A DNA stretch of 55,906 bases from Lysobacterales bacterium (GTDB lineage Bacteria > Pseudomonadota > Gammaproteobacteria > Xanthomonadales > SZUA-36), in the NCBI GenBank assembly GCA_028289465.1, contig JANQPM010000116.1:1-55906 (forward strand). Direction: 5' to 3'. Below are positions 20,092 through 29,804 of the stretch, piece after piece. The notes under the pieces are model-generated. The model was not told where the DNA came from, searched no databases, and was given only the letters and a program-made list of their open reading frames with translations. How positions within the stretch are numbered: position 1 is the stretch's first letter; the number at the start of each line of letters is the position of its first letter. Both the position numbers and the translations under genes were made by a program.

Positions 20092-23000
20092 CTAGTGCGC
20101 CGACCGGCCGATGCGCTGTAACAGGCCGGTCACCAGGTCGATTCGCTGCTGGCCGTCGGCCAGTTCGGTCAAAATGCGCAGCTTTTGCGGTCCGTCGAGC
20201 CGGTAGTGGCGGGCCTGTTGCTGGATCAGTTCGATCAGTGCGGCGGGGTCGATCGCCGCATCGGTCTCAAAGTGTACACTGCCGCCGCCGGGACCGAGGT
20301 CGATGCGCCGGATGCCCAGCCTTTCGCTTTGCAGTTTGATGCCGGTAACGGAAAACAGGTTCTTGACCGGCTTCGGCAGTAGGCCGAAGCGGTCGATCAT
20401 TTCGACTTGCAGTTCTCTGAGTTCCGCTTCCTGCCGGGCACTGGCGATGCGTTTATACAGAGTCAGCCGCAAATGCACATCCGGGAGATAGTCGTCCGGT
20501 ATCAGAGCGGTCAGGTGCAGATCGATATCGGTGGTCGGGTTCAGCGGGCCATCCAGTTCAGGTTCGCGGCCGGCTTTTAACGATGCCACTGCGCGGTTCA
20601 GCAAATCGGTATACAGGCTGAAGCCGATTTCCTGAATCTGTCCGCTTTGGTCATCGCCGAGCAGCTCACCGGCGCCGCGAATCTCCAGGTCGTGCGTCGC
20701 GAGCGTAAAACCGGCGCCCAGTTCTTCCAAAGATTCAATCGCATCCAGCCGCTTGCGCGCATCGCGGGTGATCGAGCGGCGGTCCGGAATCAGCAGATAG
20801 GCGTAGGCCCGGTGGTGTGAACGGCCGACCCGGCCGCGCAATTGATGCAGTTGTGCCAGACCGAACTTGTCGGCCCGGTTGATGATAATGGTATTGGCGC
20901 TCGGAACGTCGATGCCGCTTTCGATGATTGTTGTGCAGATCAGTACGTTGAAACGCTGGCGATAGAAGTCCAGCATCACGCGTTCCAGTTCCTTTTTGTT
21001 CATCTGGCCATGCGCGATGCGGATTCGCGCACCGGGCATCAGTTGTTCGATATCGCGCGCGGCTTTTTCAATGGTCTGTACTTCGTTGTGCAAAAAATAC
21101 ACCTGACCGCCACGCTGCAATTCCCGCTGCAGGGCTTCGCGAATAATGCTGTGGTTCCAGTTCGATACAAAGGTTTTGACCGCCATTCGGCGGGCCGGCG
21201 GGGTTGCGATGATGGACAGATCGCGGATGCCCGACAGCGCCATATTCAGCGTCCGCGGTATCGGTGTCGCGGTCAGCGTCAGTACGTCCACTTCGGCGCG
21301 CAGTGCCTTGAGGCGTTCTTTTTGCCTGACACCGAAACGCTGTTCTTCGTCGATGACGACCAGTCCCAGCGACGAAAACTGAATGTCGCGCTGAATCAGC
21401 CGGTGGGTGCCGATGATAATATCCACCGTGCCGTCCTTCAGACCGCCCAGGATGCGGCCGGCCTGCTGACCGGTTCGAAAACGGGACAGCACCTCGACCC
21501 GTATCGGCCAGTCCGCCAGCCGGTCGCTGAAAGTCTGGTAGTGCTGCTGGGCCAGCAGCGTGGTGGGTACCAGCAATGCGGTCTGCCGGCCGGCCTGCGC
21601 GGCTGCGAAAGCCGCTCTGAGCGCCACTTCGGTTTTACCGAAACCGACATCGCCGCATATCACGCGGTCCATCGGCAGCGGTGAGGCCAGGTCCTGCAGT
21701 ACCGCGTCGATGGCCTGCTGCTGATCGGCGGTTTCCCCATAGGCGAAAGTCGAGCAGAATTCCGCATACATTCTGGCGTCGATCGCGAACGCATGTCCTT
21801 TGCGCGATTGACGCTGAGCGTATAGATCCAGCAGTTCCGCGGCGACATCCCGTACGCGCTTCGCAGCGCGCCGCTTGATGTTTTCCCACTGCTTGCCGCC
21901 GAGTCGGTGCAATGGTGCGTTTTCCGGCGAATTGCCGGTATAGCGGCTGATCAGGCCGAGCGCGGCGACGGGTACATACAGTTTGTCGCCGTCGGCGTAT
22001 TCCAGGGTCAGAAATTCGTGCAGCCGGTCGTCGATGTCGAGGACCTGCAGGCCGAGGTAGCGGCCGATGCCATGATCCTCGTGGACCACCGGAGCGCCGG
22101 GGTGCAGGTCGGTCAGGTCCTTGATGATGCTTTCGGGGTCGCGATCCGGTGCCGGCCGGCCGGCTTTCTGGCGGATTCGGCCGCCGAACAGTTCGGCTTC
22201 GGTGATGACGCTTACCGGGTTTGGTCCTGAGTAGCTGAATCCGGTATTCAGCGGCAGAACGGCGATGGCAAATGGCGCATCGGATTGAACGAAAGCGGGC
22301 CAGTCCGGAACGATCGTCGGCAGCAGTTCGAACGGCCGCAGCCGCTCCAAAATCACCTCGCGCCGACCGGCCGAATCGGCCGCAATCAGCAGTTTTCGCT
22401 GCGGCCCGGCGTCGAGGTAGGCTTTCAATGCGGCGGCCGGCTCGCTGGCTTTATCGTGGATCAGCAGCTCCGGCGCGGCACCGGTGGAAAAAACCACTGT
22501 CGGCGGGGCTGCCTGATTGCTCCGCGCGGGATGGCGACCGGGACTGTCATCGAAATCGCAGACCGTTACCGTGTCGGCCCGACCGATGCCTGTCTGCAGA
22601 TCGCTCCAGGTCGAATACAACCGGTCCGGCGGCAGGATAGGGCGTTCAATATCGTGGCGTCGCTGCTCGAAGCGTTCTTCCACTTGTTGCCAGTGGTTGT
22701 CGGCGTTTTGTTGCAGATCGGCCTGCATGAGCACAACCGGCGCGTCGATGAAATAGTCAAACAGCGAACTTGTGCGCTCAAAGAACAGCGGCAGATAGCT
22801 TTCCAGGCCCTGGGGATGCAGCCCGTGACGCAAATCCTGATACAGCGGGCTGTGCCGGGTATCGACGTCGAACGCCAGCCGGAAGCGCTCGCGAAAGCGT
22901 TCGATGGACGGCGGATCGAACGGGTATTCCCGGGCCGGCAGCAGGCGGATTTGCGCGACTTTTTCCCGCGAACGCTGAGAGTCGATATCGAAGCTGCGAA

Positions 23001-23595
23001 TCGATTCGATCTCTTCATCGAACAATTCGATCCGGTACGGCAGCGAGGCGCCCATCGGGTACAGATCGAGCAGGTTGCCGCGTATTGCGAACTGGCCAGG
23101 GCGTACCACCTGGTCGGTTGCCTCATAGCCGGCTTTCAGCAAGGTCGCGCGAAAATTGTCCAGCTTCAGACCCTGACCGAGGTTCAGCGAGATACTGTGT
23201 CCAAGAATATAATCGGCCGGCGGCAGGCGTTGCATCAACGTCGTGACCGATACCACGACCAGCCCGCGTTCCAGTTTCGGCAGCCCGGCCATTGCCGCCA
23301 GACGCTCGGAGATGATATCGGGGTGCGGAGAATACAGATCGTACGGCAGTATTTCCCCATCGGGAAAATGCATCACCGGAAAAGTGCCGGCTGCCAGAAG
23401 ATACAAATCGTGATGCAGAACGCGCGCTTGCTGTGCGCTGCGCGCGATCAGCAATACCGGCCCTGAATGTTGCTCAGCGGCACTCAGTATGGCTAAGGCC
23501 TGTGCGCTGCCGTACAGGCCGTACCATCTGGCCGGCTGGTCGGTCGGCAATCTGGTGTTCGGTAGTCTGGCGGCAGCAGGCTGAACGGCGGTCAT
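20092..23595 (-). CDS. mfd: Transcription-repair coupling factor Mfd
   Basis: Mfd pushes RNA polymerase stalled at DNA lesions off the template and recruits UvrA. The 1167-residue protein is close to the usual 1150. Domains in order are a UvrB-like N-terminal module, the CarD-like RNA polymerase-interacting domain ([17 protein letters not shown], about residues 500-515), a superfamily 2 helicase/translocase with GDVGFGKTE (Walker A) and DEEQRFG (motif II), and the C-terminal TRCF domain. The ATG start is followed by [14 protein letters not shown] -10-like TATAGT lies about 30 bases upstream, just before a cluster of dispersed repeats. Identity is firm. Confidence 0.98.
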   Translation of the reverse strand: MTAVQPAAARLPNTRLPTDQPARWYGLYGSAQALAILSAAEQHSGPVLLIARSAQQARVLHHDLYLLAAGTFPVMHFPDGEILPYDLYSPHPDIISERLAAMAGLPKLERGLVVVSVTTLMQRLPPADYILGHSISLNLGQGLKLDNFRATLLKAGYEATDQVVRPGQFAIRGNLLDLYPMGASLPYRIELFDEEIESIRSFDIDSQRSREKVAQIRLLPAREYPFDPPSIERFRERFRLAFDVDTRHSPLYQDLRHGLHPQGLESYLPLFFERTSSLFDYFIDAPVVLMQADLQQNADNHWQQVEERFEQRRHDIERPILPPDRLYSTWSDLQTGIGRADTVTVCDFDDSPGRHPARSNQAAPPTVVFSTGAAPELLIHDKASEPAAALKAYLDAGPQRKLLIAADSAGRREVILERLRPFELLPTIVPDWPAFVQSDAPFAIAVLPLNTGFSYSGPNPVSVITEAELFGGRIRQKAGRPAPDRDPESIIKDLTDLHPGAPVVHEDHGIGRYLGLQVLDIDDRLHEFLTLEYADGDKLYVPVAALGLISRYTGNSPENAPLHRLGGKQWENIKRRAAKRVRDVAAELLDLYAQRQSRKGHAFAIDARMYAEFCSTFAYGETADQQQAIDAVLQDLASPLPMDRVICGDVGFGKTEVALRAAFAAAQAGRQTALLVPTTLLAQQHYQTFSDRLADWPIRVEVLSRFRTGQQAGRILGGLKDGTVDIIIGTHRLIQRDIQFSSLGLVVIDEEQRFGVRQKERLKALRAEVDVLTLTATPIPRTLNMALSGIRDLSIIATPPARRMAVKTFVSNWNHSIIREALQRELQRGGQVYFLHNEVQTIEKAARDIEQLMPGARIRIAHGQMNKKELERVMLDFYRQRFNVLICTTIIESGIDVPSANTIIINRADKFGLAQLHQLRGRVGRSHHRAYAYLLIPDRRSITRDARKRLDAIESLEELGAGFTLATHDLEIRGAGELLGDDQSGQIQEIGFSLYTDLLNRAVASLKAGREPELDGPLNPTTDIDLHLTALIPDDYLPDVHLRLTLYKRIASARQEAELRELQVEMIDRFGLLPKPVKNLFSVTGIKLQSERLGIRRIDLGPGGGSVHFETDAAIDPAALIELIQQQARHYRLDGPQKLRILTELADGQQRIDLVTGLLQRIGRSAH

Positions 23596-23643
23596 AAAAT
23601 CCTGAAAGCGGTGGTTGGCGGACGCGCACTATAGCCGAAAAAA

Positions 23644-23935
23644 GGTGTCTTGCGCCCGCTTCTTTCGTAGCGTAGGCGAAACCAGACGGCGATTTCGCGA
23701 TAGCGAAGAAGCCTTCTGGTGTAGCCGTTAAGCGCGTGCGGACGAAAACCGCAGCCGCAAGACGGCGTAGAACGAAGGCGTGACCCCTCTGGTGCCGCTC
23801 GCCCCTCTGGTGTCGCTCGCATTGCTCGATCACCCAACCGGGAGAGCAAGCCAAGGGAAGCATGGCGGTTTGCGCAACGCGCAAGAAGCCGTGCTTTCAC
23901 GGCGCCCGCTCCGGCGGGTCGCTGCTGCTCCTACG
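23644..23935 (+). repeat. Composite dispersed-repeat cluster R3 upstream of mfd
   Basis: This 392-base gap between mfd and the antiporter gene contains no believable gene. It starts with GGTGTCTTGCGCCC facing mfd. Core hairpin one (23682-23719) has outer arms CCAGA/TCTGG and inner stem TTCGC/GCGAA. A block reading GTTAAGCGCGTGCGGACG is shared with 55791-55808. An 18-bp tandem pair, CCCCTCTGGTG(C/T)CGCTCG, lies at 23784-23819. A second core hairpin (TTGCGC/GCGCAA, 23870-23884) is followed by GCCGTG/CACGGC and GCCCGC/GGCGGG stem-loops. The mfd promoter is probably in the last 40 bases next to the gene. Confidence 0.85.
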
Positions 23936-23987
23936 CACTGCGCCTAACCCGTCCGGACGCTGAACCGTAACGCCCGCAGGATTCGGT

Positions 23988-25649
23988 TTACGCCGGCACG
24001 GGCTTGCCGAGAAAGCGGTAGAGCGCGAGCAATGCCAGCGCACCAAGCGTCAGCGACAGCCACCATGGAACGTGCAGCATGACAGCCAGGGTGCCGAAGA
24101 CGATCGAGATCAAACCCACCGTCAGCGCATACGGGAGCTGTGTGCGTACATGTTCGATGTGGTCGCAGCCAGAAGCCATTGAGGACAGGATGGTGGTGTC
24201 GGAAATCGGCGAGCAGTGATCGCCCCAGACCGCGCCGGCCAGTACGCCCGAAATCGTCGCATAGAGCAGCGGTAGGTCGGCTGCCGGGATCGTGCCGTCC
24301 TGCTGCAACACGGCCCAGCTCAGCGGTATCACCAGCGGCATCAGTATTCCCATGGTTCCCCAGCTCGAACCGGTGGCGAACGCGGTACCGGCGGCGAGCA
24401 GGAAAACCAGCGTCGGCAGCAGGCCGCCGGCCAGATTGTCGCCGAGCGTGGATACCAGGAACTGGGCGGTGCCGAGATCCTTGGTTGTCTGGCCCAGCGC
24501 CCATGCCAGCACCAGGATAATCATTGCATACAGCATGGACTTCAGGCCGCGGAACCACGCATCGATAATTTGTTCCAGGTCCAGAATGCGCTGTGACAAG
24601 GTCAGCAGCGTCGCTGTCAATACGCTGAGCAGAGACGCCCACATCAGCGCTTTGTAGGAGTCTGATGAACCGATGCGGTCGCGCAGCGTATCGCCTTCGC
24701 CAGTCACCCAGAGTCCGACCACCACACTGACGATCAGTACCGCAACAGGGACAACTGCATTTATCGCACGGTGAGGGCGGTTTCGTTTGGCGGTGATAAT
24801 TTCCTCGCCGGTGACCGCCGGTTTAGGTACGTCGGTATCGGCAGCCCGGTTGCGAGCTTTCAGTTCCGCGGCATGCATCGGCCCGAAGTCGCGCCGCCCG
24901 GCCGCGATCAGCATCACGAAGAACAGCGCCAGCAACGGGTAGAAGCTATATGGGATGGTTTTCAGGAACAGGATATAGGCCGGATCGGTAATGCCCGGAA
25001 TGTCGGCAATCGCATCGCCGATCAGTCCTACTTCGGTGCCGATCCAGGTCGTGACCAGCGCCAGCGCGGCGATCGGTGCAGCCGTTGAATCGACCAGATA
25101 GGCCAGCTTTTCGCGCGATACCCGCATACGGTCGGTTACGCTGCGCATGGTATTGCCGACCACCAGCGTATTGGCATAGTCGTCGAAAAAGATCGCAATG
25201 CCCATTCCGACGGTCGCGATACAGGCATGGCGGGCCGAATCGGCCCAGCGAACGATGCGGTTGACGATACCCTGCATGCCGCCGTTGCGTGAAATAATGC
25301 CGACCATGCCGCCGACCATCAGCGAAAACAAAATGATCGCCGCATGATCTTCGTCGGCCAGAGCCTTCAATATATAGACCTGGAATGCATCCAGCAGGCC
25401 GTGCCAGGCGCCAGCAACTCCTTGGGTACCGTCAATTGCCTGGTTGCTGGCGGCCCAGGCGCCGACCCATACGCCGAGAAAAATAGCCGGAATCACACGC
25501 TTCAGGGCCAGCGCCAGCGCAATCGCAACCAGCGGCGGCAGAACGGAAACCCAGCCAGAATGATCGCCACCGGACTCCTGCGCCCAACTGACAGCGGGCC
25601 AGAGTAGAGAGCCCAGCAGGGTGCCTGATAGTACGGTCAATAGTTTCAT
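23988..25649 (-). CDS. NhaC-family Na+/H+ antiporter
   Basis: The 553-residue polytopic inner-membrane protein belongs to the NhaC antiporter family, which exchanges sodium for protons or swaps related organic ions. The family motif SPISDTTILSSMASGCDHIEHV lies near residues 465-490 (shown in part as ISDTTILSSMASGCDH), and a glycine-rich GTAFATGSSWGTMG loop precedes it. About 11-12 hydrophobic segments are visible. The chain begins with a signal-like segment MKLLTVLSGTLLGSLLWPAVSWAQ. I chose ATG 25649 because a ribosome-binding site (AAAGG) precedes it and the upstream extension is unsupported. Exact substrate, sodium/proton or malate/lactate-type, cannot be told. Confidence 0.9.
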   Translation of the reverse strand: MKLLTVLSGTLLGSLLWPAVSWAQESGGDHSGWVSVLPPLVAIALALALKRVIPAIFLGVWVGAWAASNQAIDGTQGVAGAWHGLLDAFQVYILKALADEDHAAIILFSLMVGGMVGIISRNGGMQGIVNRIVRWADSARHACIATVGMGIAIFFDDYANTLVVGNTMRSVTDRMRVSREKLAYLVDSTAAPIAALALVTTWIGTEVGLIGDAIADIPGITDPAYILFLKTIPYSFYPLLALFFVMLIAAGRRDFGPMHAAELKARNRAADTDVPKPAVTGEEIITAKRNRPHRAINAVVPVAVLIVSVVVGLWVTGEGDTLRDRIGSSDSYKALMWASLLSVLTATLLTLSQRILDLEQIIDAWFRGLKSMLYAMIILVLAWALGQTTKDLGTAQFLVSTLGDNLAGGLLPTLVFLLAAGTAFATGSSWGTMGILMPLVIPLSWAVLQQDGTIPAADLPLLYATISGVLAGAVWGDHCSPISDTTILSSMASGCDHIEHVRTQLPYALTVGLISIVFGTLAVMLHVPWWLSLTLGALALLALYRFLGKPVPA

Positions 25650-25677
25650 CGCGCTGCCTTTGTTATTGATTGGTATT

Positions 25678-25703
25678 GAGTGTTTTAGATGAGTGTTTTT
25701 GAT
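25678..25703. repeat. 13-bp imperfect tandem repeat upstream of the antiporter gene
   Basis: GAGTGTTTTAGAT is followed at once by GAGTGTTTTTGAT, 12 of 13 positions identical. It lies about 30 bases upstream of the antiporter start, in an AT-rich stretch where a promoter or operator would sit. Confidence 0.55.
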
Positions 25704-25749
25704 CCGGCACTGACTGGCCCCTGGTCCTGCCACGGTGGAATACACCTTA

Positions 25750-28635
25750 TCATTGATTGTGGCGAATCACTTCATCGATGGCGGTATTAAAGCGTTTTAC
25801 CAGCCGGCCGGCCTGCGCCGGCGCCAGGTATCCCAGGCGGTACCAGTCGTGCTCCAGCTGACGGGCTTCGTCGATTGCGGGCAGGCGCTGGCTACTGTCC
25901 GACAAGGTTTTGGACTGACGCTCTACCTGGTAGCGCATGCGTGCTTCCCGCTCGGCTTTCGGCGATTCCAGACCGGCCAGAAATTCCGCCTGGATGCAAA
26001 GCTGCCGCGCGGTATCGGTATTTTGTCCAGCGTCGGCATCGACCTCGCCCAGTGACTGGTGTTCCTGCCAGCTGCGCTGTACCGTCTCCCATCGCTGTTG
26101 CAGCATTTTGTCGATGGCGTGTTCAGCCGCTGCCGGCCAATCGGCTGCAAGGCGTTCGATCAACGCATCGGCATCGTCGCTGTCCGGCAGCATTGACTCC
26201 AGTTTCAGGCACAGTGCGAGCTTGTCGCGCCAGCGTGTTCGGCGCGCGTCCACCCGTTCTTGTCGAAACGCCTCCAGCCGGCTTTCAAAGCGATTGACCG
26301 CGTGGCGGAAACGCTTGTCCAAACCCGGTTCCCGATGCTGCTGTTGTTCCCATTGGGCCTGCAGCCCGGAAAGGCGGCCGCTTGCATCCGTCAGCGCTTC
26401 GGCATTCAGTGCTGCGAGCGCTTCGGCATCGGCGCACAGTTGCTCCAACTGCTGCCGTTGCTCCTGGCGGGCGGCTTTTTGTGCTTTGAATGTTTTGTCG
26501 AGCTGTTCGAACAGCGGGTCTATCGGTTCGCGGAACGCCCGCCACAGTTTGTTATCCTTGCTGCGCCACAAACGTCCGGCGTTTTTCCAGTCGCGCTGCA
26601 GTTGTTTGGCCTTTTCGATGGCTTCGTCGCGATCGTCGATGTAGCGCAGTTGTTCGGCCTGTCGGATCAGTTTCAATTTGACCTTTTCGATTTCCCGATA
26701 GTGTTCGTTCATTACGGCGTTTGCGATGTCCATCGCGTCCCTGAGCTGTCTGGCGGTCGCCTTGCGGCGTTTGGCAGGAACCTCGTCCAGGCACCGGATT
26801 TCCTGCCTGGCGGTTTTCAGCAATTGGGTAATTGCAGGCCAGTCCTTCGGTTCGGCCTCGGCCGCCGCCTGCATGCGCCGGCACAGGTCGGCCATTTCTT
26901 TTTGCCGGCGAAGCTGCACTTCGCTGCGCTTATCCAAAAACGGTTTGGTGGTTTCAAACGCGTGATGGCAGGCCGCATTGAATTTACGCCAGATCCGCGG
27001 GCTGGCCGCAAAGCGCTTTTCACCCGGCAATTGCTCGCTTTCCTCCAGTTCGCGCCACTCCTTTTGCAGGGCCTTCAAGCGTGCGATCACCGCATCCGGA
27101 TGCATACCCTGCTCGGTCAGGTGTTCCGCTTCGGTGATCAGACGCTTGCGGATTTTGTTGTTGGACCAGTGCTGCCAGTCGCGCAGTTCGCGCAAGCGGC
27201 CCTGCAATTGGAGTAAACGGCTATGATGCCCGGCCTGTTTCCAGCGTTTGTCAGCGCTAAACCCGCCCAGCATCTCCTGAAGGTCGTGGCGCGCGCCTCT
27301 GGCTTCGCCCAGATCGCCGTTGTCCAGCAGCTGTTCCAGCCGGTCGAGCAGGCCGACGGCCTGGTTCAGTGCGTCTTCCTTGGTCGTTTCGATCTGTTCC
27401 GCCCGCTGTTGCAGTTCGGCCAATGCGGCGGTTGCCCGGTTATTCAGTGACTGCTCCTGCGGGTTCGGCCTTGCGACAGGCGCCCAGGCGTCCTGCCATA
27501 AGCGCAATAATTGGTTCACGCGTTTGCGGGCAGGGCGTTCGCGGCACTGCGATTGATACTGATGAATCGCCTGCCACGCATCGCTCAACGTCGGGTTGAC
27601 TTCCAACTCGCGCGATAGGCGCAGCAAGTGGGCGCTGGCCCGTTCGCGGCAAGCGGTGTACCGTTCACGCCAGCGCGGCGCTTCATCGGCCGTTGCGATG
27701 GCCGGCTGCAGACCCTGCCATTGTTCTTCCAGCTCCGGCAAGCGTTCCTGGCAGCGGTCGAAGTCCGTGATATTCAGCAGTTGCTCGAAACGCGTAAACA
27801 AGGCATCCACCTGCTGCCGGGCACGGTACTGCGGATCGGGTTTCTCGTTCGGCCGGTCCAGCGCCGCCTGCAAAATATCGCGGGCGCCCTGATAACGCCG
27901 GCACACCGATGCATCGGCTTTATCCGCGAGCGGTTGCCATTGCTTTTCCAACTCGGCCAGTTGTTCCCGGCGCCGGCCGATATCATCGCCGCGCGCCAGT
28001 TGCTCCAGCCGAACGCATAGCCGGACCGCTGCTGCGTTGATCGCGTCGGTGTCGCCGGCTTGAACGCGTTCCCGCTCCAGGCGTTCCAATACCCGTCGAT
28101 ACAGACGTTTATCTTTGGTTCTGAGGCCTTTGGCAACGCGTTCCAGGGTAGACAACTGATCGACCCGGTCAACCGCATAACGTCGAATTTCTGCATCAGT
28201 GTCTTCGACCGCCCGGTCGCCGAGGAAACCCTGCTGACTGATATGTTTTAACGCCGCCAGCCGTACTTCGGATGCCGCGGCCCGGGTGGCCAGCGCCTGC
28301 ATCAGTTCCGGATCGCTCCAATGCTCGATAAACGCCACCCGGGTCGATACGGCCAGGCCGGAATCGGTCTCGTCGCTCAGAAGCTGGCGGATTCGGCTGT
28401 GGATGGCAGCCTTGGTACGTGCGTCCGATTCCTGATCGAGGCAGCGCTTTAGATTGTCCAGTTTCGTCAGGCGTGCAACCGCCGCGCGTCTGACCAGCGG
28501 GCTTTCGTCCTTGGCGGCCAGTTCGGGAAGCCGTTCAAGCAGGCGCTGATCCTGACTTTCGGATACCGCTTCGGCCCGGACTTCAGGACTCTTGTGTTCC
28601 CAGCGTGGCTTAAAGATCAAGGTCTTCCAGTTCAT
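25750..28635 (-). CDS. Large DUF349 repeat protein
   Basis: The 961-residue cytoplasmic protein is dominated by charged helices and resembles the DUF349-containing proteins of Pseudomonas and relatives, whose function is unknown. The start MNWKTLIFKPRWEHKSPEVR matches the family's usual opening, so I chose ATG 28635 and not the upstream in-frame ATG at 28680. Residues about 15-180 look like HEAT-type helical repeats (PELAAKDESPLVRRAAVARL). The rest contains several repeats of the W-x-E/W-K-x-A-G pattern, such as LQKEWRELEE and LQRDWKNAGRLWRSKDNKLW, typical of DUF349 coiled coils. The antiporter gene lies downstream on the same strand, 100 bases away. Three short repeats lie just upstream of the start. 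Confidence 0.88.
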   Translation of the reverse strand: MNWKTLIFKPRWEHKSPEVRAEAVSESQDQRLLERLPELAAKDESPLVRRAAVARLTKLDNLKRCLDQESDARTKAAIHSRIRQLLSDETDSGLAVSTRVAFIEHWSDPELMQALATRAAASEVRLAALKHISQQGFLGDRAVEDTDAEIRRYAVDRVDQLSTLERVAKGLRTKDKRLYRRVLERLERERVQAGDTDAINAAAVRLCVRLEQLARGDDIGRRREQLAELEKQWQPLADKADASVCRRYQGARDILQAALDRPNEKPDPQYRARQQVDALFTRFEQLLNITDFDRCQERLPELEEQWQGLQPAIATADEAPRWRERYTACRERASAHLLRLSRELEVNPTLSDAWQAIHQYQSQCRERPARKRVNQLLRLWQDAWAPVARPNPQEQSLNNRATAALAELQQRAEQIETTKEDALNQAVGLLDRLEQLLDNGDLGEARGARHDLQEMLGGFSADKRWKQAGHHSRLLQLQGRLRELRDWQHWSNNKIRKRLITEAEHLTEQGMHPDAVIARLKALQKEWRELEESEQLPGEKRFAASPRIWRKFNAACHHAFETTKPFLDKRSEVQLRRQKEMADLCRRMQAAAEAEPKDWPAITQLLKTARQEIRCLDEVPAKRRKATARQLRDAMDIANAVMNEHYREIEKVKLKLIRQAEQLRYIDDRDEAIEKAKQLQRDWKNAGRLWRSKDNKLWRAFREPIDPLFEQLDKTFKAQKAARQEQRQQLEQLCADAEALAALNAEALTDASGRLSGLQAQWEQQQHREPGLDKRFRHAVNRFESRLEAFRQERVDARRTRWRDKLALCLKLESMLPDSDDADALIERLAADWPAAAEHAIDKMLQQRWETVQRSWQEHQSLGEVDADAGQNTDTARQLCIQAEFLAGLESPKAEREARMRYQVERQSKTLSDSSQRLPAIDEARQLEHDWYRLGYLAPAQAGRLVKRFNTAIDEVIRHNQ

Positions 28636-28648
28636 GCCTATGTTCAAT

Positions 28649-28700
28649 CCGCAAAATAAATCATGGCCGCAAATAAACAATAGCCGTGAATAAGCAACAG
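28649..28700. repeat. Three imperfect 17-18-bp direct repeats upstream of the DUF349 gene
   Basis: Units CCGCAAAATAAATCATGG, CCGCAAATAAACAATAG and CCGTGAATAAGCAACAG follow one another directly, ending 14 bases before the DUF349 start on the other strand. The shared core is CCG(C/T)(A/G)AATAA. They resemble binding sites for a regulator or remnants of slippage. The rest of the 180-base gap to dusB holds nothing recognisable, and no fis gene. Confidence 0.5.
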
Positions 28701-28814
28701 CTTGTCGGTCCGGGTGGCCGATAAAACGAAGGGACTAAGCGCCACTACATCGGTTGCCGAAATCGCCAGCATCGAGTCCATGTTAATGATTTTCGGCGCT
28801 GTTACCAGCAGTGC

Positions 28815-29804
28815 TTAGGCCGCGAGGCAGTCCGCCGCAACCGGGGGTTGGCCGAAGAAATGCCGCAGAATCTGCAACTGCTCTTCTGGTGTTTTCACCC
28901 GCATCAGTCGCTGGCGGATATTCCGACTGTCTTCTATGTTCTTCAGATACCAGCCGATATGCTTGCGGGCAACGCGCACGCCGGTATACGCGCCGTACAG
29001 CCGATGCAGATTGCGCAGGTGATCGATCAGCACCGCGCCGACCTCGCCGGCACCAGGCGGTGCGAGCTGCGTACCGGTATCCAGGTAATAGCAAATCTGG
29101 CGGAATATCCACGGGTTGCCTTGCGCGGCGCGCCCGACCATTACTGCGTTCGCACCGGTGTAGCGCAAGACTTCATGCGCTTTTTCCGGGTTTTCGATAT
29201 CGCCGTTTGCGATGACCGGAATATCGACGGCGCCGACGATTTCTCGAATTGTCTCGTATTCGGCCCGGCCTTTGTACATTTGCGCACGGGTGCGGCCGTG
29301 AACGGCCAGAGCCTGAATACCGGCATCTTCGGCGATACGTGCGACCGTCACGCCGTTGATATGCTGCTGGTGCAGGCCGGTACGGATTTTCAGCGTAACC
29401 GGAACTGGCACGGCCTCTATCACGGCGGTCAGGATGTCCCGTACCAGCGGTTCGTTCCCGAGCAGCGCCGAGCCGGCCAGTTTTTTGCAGACTTTCTTGG
29501 CCGGGCAGCCCATATTGATGTCGATGATTTGGGCACCGCGGCTGACGTTGTAGCGGGCGGCCTCGGCCATCAACGCTGGTTCCGTGCCGACGATCTGTAC
29601 TGCAATCGGTGCTGCCTCTCCGCGGTGGTCGCTGCGCCAGCGTGACTTGCGGCTGTTGCGCAACGACGGTTGTGAGGTGACCATTTCCGACACCGCATAG
29701 CCGGCACCCAGGCGTCGGCACAATTGCCGGAACGGCCGGTCGGTCACGCCGGCCATCGGCGCCAGCGCGGTCGGATTGGGCCATTGATGGGGGCCGATGC
29801 GCAT
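28815..29804 (-). CDS. dusB: tRNA-dihydrouridine synthase B
   Basis: This flavoenzyme reduces uridine to dihydrouridine in the D-loop of tRNAs using NADPH and FMN. The 329-residue TIM-barrel protein opens MRIGPHQWPNPTALAPMAGV, typical of DusB. The catalytic Cys lies in INMGCPAKKVCKK. The FMN-phosphate site is in NGDI and GRAAQGNPW, and a helical tRNA-binding domain follows from about residue 245. In many gammaproteobacteria dusB is followed by fis; here it is not. Its ATG shares one base with the stop of the upstream TraB-family gene, so the two are translated together. DusB over DusA or DusC rests on these motifs. Confidence 0.94.
   Translation of the reverse strand: MRIGPHQWPNPTALAPMAGVTDRPFRQLCRRLGAGYAVSEMVTSQPSLRNSRKSRWRSDHRGEAAPIAVQIVGTEPALMAEAARYNVSRGAQIIDINMGCPAKKVCKKLAGSALLGNEPLVRDILTAVIEAVPVPVTLKIRTGLHQQHINGVTVARIAEDAGIQALAVHGRTRAQMYKGRAEYETIREIVGAVDIPVIANGDIENPEKAHEVLRYTGANAVMVGRAAQGNPWIFRQICYYLDTGTQLAPPGAGEVGAVLIDHLRNLHRLYGAYTGVRVARKHIGWYLKNIEDSRNIRQRLMRVKTPEEQLQILRHFFGQPPVAADCLAA

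Noticed and set aside
23474..23900. Small minus-strand ORFs upstream of mfd
   Set aside because: They run across the dispersed repeats and similar peptides appear at other repeat copies, so they are not genes.
28636..28814. A fis gene after dusB
   Set aside because: The gap is only about 180 bases and no frame resembles Fis.
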